Positions 46,015 through 54,683 of a DNA stretch of 64,000 bases are shown here, piece by piece. Source of the DNA: Yinghuangia sp035454725 (GTDB lineage: Bacteria > Actinomycetota > Actinomycetes > Streptomycetales > Streptomycetaceae); assembly GCF_051388935.1 (NCBI RefSeq), contig NZ_JBPKBI010000003.1:1-64000 (forward strand), in the 5' to 3' direction. The position numbers were made by a program, and so were the translations under genes. Position 1 is the first letter of the stretch. Each line of letters opens with the position of its first letter. The notes under the pieces were generated by a model. That model saw only the letters and a program-made list of their open reading frames with translations. It was not told the DNA's origin and searched no databases.

Positions 46015-48093
46015 ATGACCTCTCGTGGCAAGCCTGCGCGTTCCGGGAGCCCGACAGCCGGGGCGCGGGACGCGGAAGCGGCGCAGCCGCCGACGCAGGG
46101 GGCTGCCCAGGGTCAACGGCTCTGGCTGATCTTCACCGGTCTGATGCTCGGCATGCTGGTTGCCGCGCTGGACCAGACGATCGTGTCGACCGCGCTGCCG
46201 ACGATCGTGGGCGACCTCGGCGGGCTCAACCACCTGTCGTGGGTGGTGACCGCGTACCTGCTCGCGTCGACGGTCAGCACCCCGCTGTGGGGCAAGCTCG
46301 GGGACCTGGTCGGGCGCAAGACGCTGTACCAGGCGTCGATCGTGATCTTCCTGATCGGCTCGGTGTTGTGCGGCATCGCGCAGAACATGCCGCAGCTCAT
46401 CGCGTTCCGCGCGGTCCAGGGGCTCGGCGGCGGCGGGCTGATGGTGTTGTCGCAGGCGATCATCGGCGACGTCGTACCGCCCCGCGAACGCGGGCGCTAC
46501 GCCGGATTGTTCGGCGCGGTCTTCGGCGTCACGAGCGTCGCGGGGCCGCTGCTCGGCGGGTTCTTCGTCGACAACCTGACGTGGCGCTGGGTCTTCTACA
46601 TCAACCTGCCGATCGGTGTCCTCGCGCTGGTCGTCACCGCGTTCGCCCTGCACACGCACGACATCCGCAAGCGTCCGACGATCGACTACACGGGCATCGT
46701 GCTGCTCGCCGGGGCGACGACGTGTCTGGTGCTGCTCAGTACGTTCGGCGGCACGACGTACCCGTGGATGTCGGCGCAGATCTGGGGGCTCGGCATCGCC
46801 GCGGCGGTGCTGATCGCGTGTTTCATCGCGGTGGAGCGCAGGGCAGCCGAACCCGTGATGCCGCTGCGGTTGTTCGGGCAGCCGATCTTCCGCACGACGG
46901 CGGCCATCGGGTTCGTCGTGGGGTTCGCGATGATGGGGGCGCTGAGCTTCCTGCCGCTGTTCATGCAGGTCGTCAACGACGCGTCGCCGACCTCGTCGGG
47001 GCTGCGGCTGGTGCCGATGATGATCGGCCTGCTGGTGGCGTCGATCACCAGCGGCCAACTCATCACCCGATGGGGGCGCTACAAGATCTTCCCGGTCCTG
47101 GGCACCGCGGTGATGGCCGTCGGCATGTTCATGCTGTCGCGCATGGACGAGCACACGACCACGGCCGCGTCGTCGCTGTACATGCTGGTCTTCGGGCTCG
47201 GACTGGGCCTGGTCATGCAGGTCATCGTGCTCGCGGTGCAGAACTCCGTGGACTACCGGGATCTTGGTGTCGCCACATCGGGCGCGACGTTCTTCCGGTC
47301 GATCGGCGGATCGTTCGGCGCGGCGATCTTCGGGTCTGTCTTCAACGCGCAACTACGCGAGCAACTCGACAAGTTGGGGCCGACCGGGCTGCAACTGCCG
47401 CCCGGTGCGGACCCGGAGACCGTCGCGTCGAGCCCGGACGCGCTGCACCGGTTGCCGACCGCGACGCGCGACGGTTTCGTGCACGCGTACGCCCAGTCGT
47501 TGCAGACGGTGTTCATGATCGCGGCGCTGATCATCGTCGTGGCGTTCCTGCTCAGCCTGACGCTGAAGGAGATCCCGCTGCGCAAGTCCACCGAGACTCC
47601 CGACCCGTTCGAGACGTACCAGCCGACCGCGCGCAGTTCGGTCGAGGAGGTCGAGCACGCGATGGCGCGCCTGGTTCACCGCGAGAACGGCTGGAAGCGC
47701 TACGAACGCATGATCGAACGCGCGGGGTTGGACATCTCCGTGCCGTGCGCCTTCGGGCTCGTGCAGCTCGGTCGGTACGAGCCGGTCACCGACGGCGCGC
47801 TCGCGCAGAAGATCCACGAACCGGTCGCGTCCGTACGCAAGTACGCGGACCAGCTGATCGTCGCGGGGCACGCGAGTGTCGACTCCGAACAACGGATGTC
47901 GCTCACCGCATCGGGCAAAGCCGTCGTCGAACGCCTGGTCGACGCGCGGCGCGAACTGCTCGCCGAGGTGATGGCGGACCTGTCACCGGAACAGCACGCC
48001 GAACTCACCGAACTGCTGGGCAGGTTGGCGAGGTTGACGACGGACACCCCGCACGATCGGCTGGTGCAGGAAGGTACGAGGCGGGGCGCGTGA
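46015..48093 (+). CDS. MFS multidrug exporter fused to a MarR-like domain
   Basis: A 692-residue protein starting at ATG 46015 behind GGAGGA. Residues about 30-530 are a 14-span DHA2-type drug:H+ antiporter with the motif-C-like GPLLGGFF segment, the LDQTIVSTALPTIVGDLGG N-terminus and WGKLGDLVGRKTLY loop. Residues about 545-690 are soluble and read as a MarR-type winged helix (YEPVTDGALAQKIHEPVASVR, SLTASGKAVVERLVDARREL, MADLSPEQHAELTELLGRLA). The fusion joins exporter and regulator-like domain in one chain. The drug is unknown. It stands alone after the glpX terminator. Confidence 0.92.
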   Translation: MTSRGKPARSGSPTAGARDAEAAQPPTQGAAQGQRLWLIFTGLMLGMLVAALDQTIVSTALPTIVGDLGGLNHLSWVVTAYLLASTVSTPLWGKLGDLVGRKTLYQASIVIFLIGSVLCGIAQNMPQLIAFRAVQGLGGGGLMVLSQAIIGDVVPPRERGRYAGLFGAVFGVTSVAGPLLGGFFVDNLTWRWVFYINLPIGVLALVVTAFALHTHDIRKRPTIDYTGIVLLAGATTCLVLLSTFGGTTYPWMSAQIWGLGIAAAVLIACFIAVERRAAEPVMPLRLFGQPIFRTTAAIGFVVGFAMMGALSFLPLFMQVVNDASPTSSGLRLVPMMIGLLVASITSGQLITRWGRYKIFPVLGTAVMAVGMFMLSRMDEHTTTAASSLYMLVFGLGLGLVMQVIVLAVQNSVDYRDLGVATSGATFFRSIGGSFGAAIFGSVFNAQLREQLDKLGPTGLQLPPGADPETVASSPDALHRLPTATRDGFVHAYAQSLQTVFMIAALIIVVAFLLSLTLKEIPLRKSTETPDPFETYQPTARSSVEEVEHAMARLVHRENGWKRYERMIERAGLDISVPCAFGLVQLGRYEPVTDGALAQKIHEPVASVRKYADQLIVAGHASVDSEQRMSLTASGKAVVERLVDARRELLAEVMADLSPEQHAELTELLGRLARLTTDTPHDRLVQEGTRRGA

Positions 48094-48130
48094 CGAAGGG
48101 TGACGCCGTCGGCGGATGCCGGTCGCAGGT

Positions 48131-48230
48131 CGGTGCGGTGTTCGCCGGGCAGTCGGTCGGCGGTGGCGCGGTCGGCTGGGTCGGTCGGCGGTGGGTCGGT
48201 CGGCGGGCAGCGGCGGTGGTCGGCATTCTG
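48131..48230. repeat. Low-complexity GGTCGGC repeats
   Basis: A run of imperfect units such as GGTCGGCGGTGG recurs between the exporter and the whiB-like gene. No gene is supported here. Confidence 0.55.
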
Positions 48231-48291
48231 CGGCGGGCGGTCGGGAGCCGGGGTCCCGAGCCCGGTTCGGTTCGCGGCGGACGGCCGTCGG

Positions 48292-48639
48292 TCAGCGGCC
48301 GGATACGCGGCGGGTGCCGCGGCGGCGCAGCCGCAGGGCGATCGCGCGGCGCTCCTCGGGGGTCAGGCCACCACGCACTCCGGTGGTCTCGGGGGCGGGG
48401 CCTGCGTCGGCCAGCGCCGCGGCCCGGCATTCGAGCAGGACCGCGCAGCGGGCGCATATGCGCTTGGCGTCCTCCTCCCGGGCGATGCGCACGACGGCGG
48501 GTTCCTCGGGCTTGCCGAGGAACAGGCGGAGGTCCTCCACGCGACAGGCGCCTGTCGCGGGCGGGATCCAGGTGGAGGCGGGCTTGTCGAGTTCGGCGAT
48601 GTCGTGCGCGGAAGAAGGCAGATCGCTCGGGTGGGGCAC
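48292..48639 (-). CDS. WhiB-like iron-sulfur regulator
   Basis: A 115-residue Wbl protein. The GTG at 48637-48639 has a perfect GAGGAG six bases upstream. The four cluster Cys are in GACRVEDL and ICARCAVLLEC (C-x2-C-x5-C), followed by the turn GVRGGLTPEERRA and a basic tail (LRLRRRGTRRVSGR) for DNA contact. These proteins hold an NO- and O2-sensitive [4Fe-4S] cluster and act on sigma factors in development or stress. Its place beside glpX and fumarase is like that of wblI in S. coelicolor, as I recall; identity with wblI is not certain. Confidence 0.92.
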   Translation of the reverse strand: MPHPSDLPSSAHDIAELDKPASTWIPPATGACRVEDLRLFLGKPEEPAVVRIAREEDAKRICARCAVLLECRAAALADAGPAPETTGVRGGLTPEERRAIALRLRRRGTRRVSGR

Positions 48640-49047
48640 GTTTGTCTCCTCGCGGACTAGGCGGGTCGTACGTCCCACAGACGGGCCTACCCGACCAAAT
48701 CCCGGTGCATGCCCCCGTGCAAGACAACTGACGGGAAAGCAACACCCGGGAAACATCCGGGAAATGGCCCGATTAAGTCTTCTGTCTCACCGGGCAATCA
48801 TCGCGCGTCCCAGGCCTGTCGGCAACGCTCCGCAGCCGATTGGCCACGCTCCACCGACGCCGACGGCACGGCGGGAAGTCGGCGGCACACGTCGATCTCG
48901 CCTCGGTTCGGGGGGATGCCGATGGCGGCACTGATGATCGACGGGATTGCGGCGGCACCGGGCCGTGTCCGAAGTTCTGTCCGCTGACGCGGCGTCTATG
49001 CCCGCGAGGTTGTGCTTGATGCGATGTGTTTGCGTCCTGACGAGTCG
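48640..49047. other. Region upstream of the whiB-like gene
   Basis: About 410 bases with no supported gene. CGGGAAA occurs three times at 48731-48772, followed by an AT-richer patch (GATTAAGTCTTCTGTCTC), which may include the regulator's promoter on the minus strand. Confidence 0.35.
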
Positions 49048-49845
49048 TCAGTCGTCGCGCGACTTCTTGGGTTTCTTCCGCCGGACGTCGACGCCGCCGA
49101 ACACCGCGGCGCCGCGTACGACGACCACGGGGGCGCCGGGGTCGTCCGCGACGTGCTGATGCACGGAGAAGCCGCCGAAGATGCCCGCGCCGTGGCCGCG
49201 TACGGTGACTCCCTCCGGCACCCGCACGTCGATGCCGCCGAAGATGGTCACCGCGTCGACGACCAACACCGGCTCGTCGAACGTCGCCTCCGACAGGTCG
49301 ATCTCGACCCCGCCGAACACCGCCGCGGCACGCAGGCGCCGCCCGATGCGGCCCGGCCCCTTGCGCTCCGCGCCGCCGAACACCGCCACCACGGACGGCG
49401 TCTCGGTCGGCGCCGCGCCCGGCGGCAGCGGCTCGTACACCGGGCGCGCGGCGGGCACCGTACCGGACGGCTTCGCCAGGTTCAGCCGTGCGCCGACCGG
49501 CAGGTCGAACGTCAGGGGCTCCAGCTCGCCCATCGTTTTCGCGGCGTACAACGCCTCGATCCGCTCGGTGTGCTCGTCGATCGTGAGGCGGCCCTCCTCG
49601 AAGGCGGTGCGCAGCACCTGCGCGACCCGGTCGCGGTCCGCGTCGGACGCCCGCATGTCGGCCGGCGAGACGGGCCCGGTGGGAATCCCGCCGACCGCGG
49701 CCGACCGGACCGGCTCGTCCGGGGTCCGCGGGACGTCGGGGACGCCGCGTACAACGGCCGCGTCCGACACATCGGGCACCCGTGACGGCCCGTCGGGCAC
49801 CGGGTTCTCAGGGCTCTCCGCAGGCTGCTCCACGCAGACGACCAT
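49048..49845 (-). CDS. DUF1707 protein with LiaF-like C-terminal domain
   Basis: A 265-residue soluble protein. A disordered Pro/Asp-rich stretch comes first. The DUF1707 domain follows at about residues 62-115 (RASDADRDRVAQVLRTAFEEGRLT, with the family RLTxxExxERxxAxxxAxT pattern). The C-terminal half has repeated VFGG/IFGG strands (VVAVFGGAERKG, AAVFGGVEIDL, VTIFGGIDVRV, GIFGGFSV, AAVFGGVDVRR), the beta-stacked pattern of the LiaF/cell-wall-active antibiotic response domain. A role in envelope stress is plausible. Start ATG 49843-49845. Confidence 0.88.
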   Translation of the reverse strand: MVVCVEQPAESPENPVPDGPSRVPDVSDAAVVRGVPDVPRTPDEPVRSAAVGGIPTGPVSPADMRASDADRDRVAQVLRTAFEEGRLTIDEHTERIEALYAAKTMGELEPLTFDLPVGARLNLAKPSGTVPAARPVYEPLPPGAAPTETPSVVAVFGGAERKGPGRIGRRLRAAAVFGGVEIDLSEATFDEPVLVVDAVTIFGGIDVRVPEGVTVRGHGAGIFGGFSVHQHVADDPGAPVVVVRGAAVFGGVDVRRKKPKKSRDD

Positions 49846-49901
49846 AGCCGCCCGCGACGCCCGACGGACCGGGCGCGAAGGGGATCCGCGGGCGACCCGC
49901 G

Positions 49902-51308
49902 TCAGGCGGCTTCCCGGCACGCCTCGGCGAGCAGGGCGACGGCCTCGCGCAGCCGCTCCTCGCCGAGCGACGCGTAGCCGAGCACCAGGGCCTGCGGCGC
50001 CCCGTGGGCCGACTCCCGCATAGGGCCGACCGGTTCGACGCGCACGCCGCGCGCGCCGGCGGCCTTGACCACCGACTCCTCGCGACAGCCGGGCGGCAGT
50101 TCGGCATACAGGTGCAGGCCCGCCCGGATGCCGTCGAGGCGCACCTCGGGCAGGAACTCCGCGAACGCCTCGGCCACCGCGTCGCGCCGCGACCGGTAGC
50201 GCAGCCGCATCGCGCGCAGGTGCCGGTCGTACCCGCCGCTCTCCAGCAGGCGGACGAACGCGAACTGGTTGATCACCGCCGACCCGAGGTCCGCGTACCG
50301 CTTGAGCTCGCGGACCTGCTCCAGCCACGTGTGCGGCACCACCGCCCAGCCGAGCCGCATGCCCGGTGCCAGGGCCTTGCTCGTCGAGCCGAGGTGCACG
50401 ACGCGGTCCGGGTCGAGGCCTTGCAGGCAGCCGACCGGGTCGCGGTCGTAGCGGAACTCCGCGTCGTAGTCGTCCTCGATGACCAGCCCGTCGACGTCGC
50501 GCGCCCACGAGGTCAGCCGCGCCCGCCGCTCGGGCGACAACACCACACCGGTCGGGTACTGGTGGGCGGGGGTGACCAGCACGGCACGGGCGCCGGTACG
50601 CGCGAGCGCGTCGACGTCGAGGCCTTCGCCGTCGACGGGCACACCCACGATCGGCAGGCCGTTGCTGCGCAGCAGCCCGCGCTGGGTCGCGCTCGACGGG
50701 TCCTCGACGGCGAGCAGCGTGTGCCCGCGCGCCGCGAGTGCCTGGACGATCAGGGCGACACCCTGCGCGACGCCGCCGACGACGACGATGCGGTCCGGCG
50801 ACGCGATCGCCGCGCGGACGCGGCCGAGGTAGGCGGCCAGCGCGGTGCGCAGTTCGGGCACGCCGCCCGGGTCGCCGTAGGAGAGGCGGCTGTGCGGCAC
50901 GGTCGCGAGCGCGTGCCGCGTCGCGGCGAGCCACGCGCCCCTGGGGAACGCCGACATGTCGGAGGTTCCGGGCTTGAGGTCGTACGGCGGCGCGGCCTCG
51001 ACGCCCTGGGCGTCGCGCGGTGCCTCGGACGGTGCCTCGGATGCGCCCGGTGCGTGCCGCTCAGGGATGTCGGCGACCCGCGTCCCGGATCCGTGACGGC
51101 TCGTCAGGTAGCCCTCGGCGACGAGCTGTTCGTACGCCTCGACGACCATTCCGCGCGAGACGCCCAAATCGGCCGCAAGGGTGCGGCTGGACGGGAGCCG
51201 GTCGCCGGGGGCCAGCCGTCCGGTGCGCACGGCGTCCCGCAGCCCGGCGGTGATCTGCGCTCCGACGTTTCCTTTGGCGCGGTCGATGCCGACGAGCAGG
51301 TCTCCCAT
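49902..51308 (-). CDS. MocR-type regulator (GntR HTH plus aminotransferase fold)
   Basis: A 468-residue regulator. Residues 10-80 are a GntR winged helix (DRLPSSRTLAADLGVSRGMV, GYLTSRHGSGT). The rest is a class I aminotransferase fold with PLP-binding Lys in HLGSTSKALAPGMRLGW and DDYDAEFRYDR. Such MocR/PdxR proteins control PLP synthesis, GABA use or other amino-acid pathways. No obvious target gene is adjacent; the divergent neighbour is fumarase, and the convergent-side gene is the DUF1707 protein. Effector and target are unknown. Confidence 0.92.
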   Translation of the reverse strand: MGDLLVGIDRAKGNVGAQITAGLRDAVRTGRLAPGDRLPSSRTLAADLGVSRGMVVEAYEQLVAEGYLTSRHGSGTRVADIPERHAPGASEAPSEAPRDAQGVEAAPPYDLKPGTSDMSAFPRGAWLAATRHALATVPHSRLSYGDPGGVPELRTALAAYLGRVRAAIASPDRIVVVGGVAQGVALIVQALAARGHTLLAVEDPSSATQRGLLRSNGLPIVGVPVDGEGLDVDALARTGARAVLVTPAHQYPTGVVLSPERRARLTSWARDVDGLVIEDDYDAEFRYDRDPVGCLQGLDPDRVVHLGSTSKALAPGMRLGWAVVPHTWLEQVRELKRYADLGSAVINQFAFVRLLESGGYDRHLRAMRLRYRSRRDAVAEAFAEFLPEVRLDGIRAGLHLYAELPPGCREESVVKAAGARGVRVEPVGPMRESAHGAPQALVLGYASLGEERLREAVALLAEACREAA

Positions 51309-51545
51309 GAAGTGGTTCCCTCCCTACGCGCCCAAGTGCTTCCGTCCGCCGAGCCACACGCGCCCCAACGTAACCCGCGGCACCGGTCGGGCGGCAGGGG
51401 CGGCCGGTCGGTGTGATATTCGCGGCATTTGTGGCGGCCTGTTCCCCCGCACGGTCGAGACAGGTGAGCCTGACCTCACAACCAATGGCCTCCCCTGGGC
51501 GTTCTACGCTGGAGGACGCCCTGTCTCCGCCGACCGAGGATGGCC

Positions 51546-53216
<1,671 letters not shown>

Positions 53217-53234
53217 ACCGTTCGACACCCGTGT

Positions 53235-53377
53235 GGGGGGGGGGGGGGGGGGGGGGGGNNNNNNNNNNNNNNNNNNNNNNNNNNNNNNNNNNNNNNNNNN
53301 NNNNNNNNNNNNNNNNNNNNNNNNNNNNNNNNNNNNNNNNNNNNNNNNNNNNNNNNNNNNNNNNNNNNNNNNNNNNN
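53235..53377. other. 24-base poly-G run and assembly gap (119 N)
   Basis: Twenty-four G (53235-53258) lead straight into 119 N (53259-53377). This is best read as a sequencing artefact at the edge of a hard-to-read hairpin, possibly the fumarase terminator. Confidence 0.85.
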
Positions 53378-53475
53378 CCCCACACGATTTTCTGCCTGTC
53401 CGGTATCACTTCGGTCGAATCCATTTGGCTCGCCGGCAATCTTTTTTTGCCTTCCGGCTCTGGACCCACAGTCCG

Positions 53476-53910
53476 CTAGCCAGGAAGGTCGTCCGCCTTG
53501 AGAGAGATCAATCCGAGAGGTTCCATGACGGGAACCAAGCGCTGCAAATACCAGCCGAAATCGCAGAACCGGGAGCCGCCTTCCATTGGCTTGCGGTTCA
53601 CTTCGATGTTGAATGACAAGGCGGAGCGATCGGGAAAGAACAACAAATCGCCCCCGCGCGGCATATCGTCCAGGTACACGGTGATCCCGAGGAGCGCCGT
53701 GCCAATTCTCTCGGCGGTGAGCTGCCTGACGACTTCGGAGTACACAGATGCATCAACCCGTTGCCAGTCGAACATCCGGTCGTGATCGATCAGGTAGGAG
53801 ACCACACCGTCTGCCTCGAACGACATCCCATGGACGGCGAGTCCGTGGATGACCGCTGCAACATCCACTGGCGCGGCAAAGCCGAAATCAATGCTGGCAG
53901 ACCTGCTCAC
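53476..53910 (-). CDS. Candidate immunity protein for the RHS nuclease
   Basis: A 144-residue acidic-to-neutral soluble protein from the GTG at 53908-53910, 26 bases after the toxin stop and with GAGGT upstream. Sequence such as YLIDHDRMFDWQRVDASVYS and ITVYLDDMPRGGDLLFFPDR matches no family I know. Immediate placement after a polymorphic toxin tip, same strand, and lower GC than the flanks are the pattern of immunity genes. The assignment is by context only. Confidence 0.65.
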   Translation of the reverse strand: MSRSASIDFGFAAPVDVAAVIHGLAVHGMSFEADGVVSYLIDHDRMFDWQRVDASVYSEVVRQLTAERIGTALLGITVYLDDMPRGGDLLFFPDRSALSFNIEVNRKPMEGGSRFCDFGWYLQRLVPVMEPLGLISLKADDLPG

Positions 53911-53936
53911 CAGAAGACCTCAAATCTGTGTCGCCA

Positions 53937-54683
53937 CTAGGGCACAATTCTGAAGGGTATCCCCTTCTTGGTCAGCCAGTCAGCATAGTGCGCCGGGATG
54001 GGGCGTTCACTGACGACCATGTAGTCGGCATTGTTCGCGGTTGCGATCTGGAGTTTTTGTCCCTCATTGGAGAAAAACTTTGCCTGTGCCTTCGGATTGT
54101 TGTCCAACATCTGCCAGAACTCACCGGACTTGGCCTCGTACCAAGTCTCCCGGGATGCACCCTCCGGCGTGAATGCTCCGTCGAACTGCCTGCCGCCCGT
54201 GCTGAAGGAGCCGCTCCCTCCCAGTTCCTGCACCAAGCGATCTTCGTATGCCAGTCCCCGCTCTTGAGCAGCACGCCCCCCACTGGGCTCGCCCGTGGCA
54301 TCGCCGGATTCGTCTGTTTCACAGGACATCAGCCCTAAGGGATCGCTCCAGACGACAGGGTTATGCACGTATGCACGGGAATGCATACCGCCACGCAATC
54401 CGATCGGGTCCGTCGAGACATACCCCGCAGAGATCGGATCATAATAGCGATGGACGTTATAATTAAGACCTGTCTCCTCGTCGTGATATTGCCCTGCGAA
54501 TCCTATGGGGAAGTTGCTTCCGCTTCTTCCTGACGAGGCGGAACCCCATAGCTGGGTGGTCGGCACATGAAGAATATCGCCATTCGATCGCACCGTCATG
54601 AGAGCCTCGCCCGCGATACCGCAGACGACCAAGGAATGCTCTGCCTTGTCAGTCTCCAAATCGTGCAGCTGAAACAGCGGCAC
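53937..54683 (-). CDS. RHS C-terminal segment with PD-(D/E)XK-like nuclease tip
   Basis: A 248-residue frame from a possible GTG at 54681-54683, overlapping the end of the long RHS frame. It holds the terminal RHS core (FAGQYHDEETGLNYNVHRYYDP, STDPIGLRGG, DPLGL), where such proteins are cleaved. A variable tip of about 125 residues follows, in which DGAFTPEG and ETWYEAKSGE give the D...ExK signature of a restriction-endonuclease fold. It would degrade nucleic acid in a rival cell. Being out of frame with the rest, it may be a displaced tip or the end of a broken gene. Confidence 0.75.
   Translation of the reverse strand: MPLFQLHDLETDKAEHSLVVCGIAGEALMTVRSNGDILHVPTTQLWGSASSGRSGSNFPIGFAGQYHDEETGLNYNVHRYYDPISAGYVSTDPIGLRGGMHSRAYVHNPVVWSDPLGLMSCETDESGDATGEPSGGRAAQERGLAYEDRLVQELGGSGSFSTGGRQFDGAFTPEGASRETWYEAKSGEFWQMLDNNPKAQAKFFSNEGQKLQIATANNADYMVVSERPIPAHYADWLTKKGIPFRIVP

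Noticed and set aside
53235..53258. 24-base poly-G run as a real simple-sequence switch
   Set aside because: It runs directly into N and is not in a gene; two-colour sequencing chemistry commonly yields such tails.
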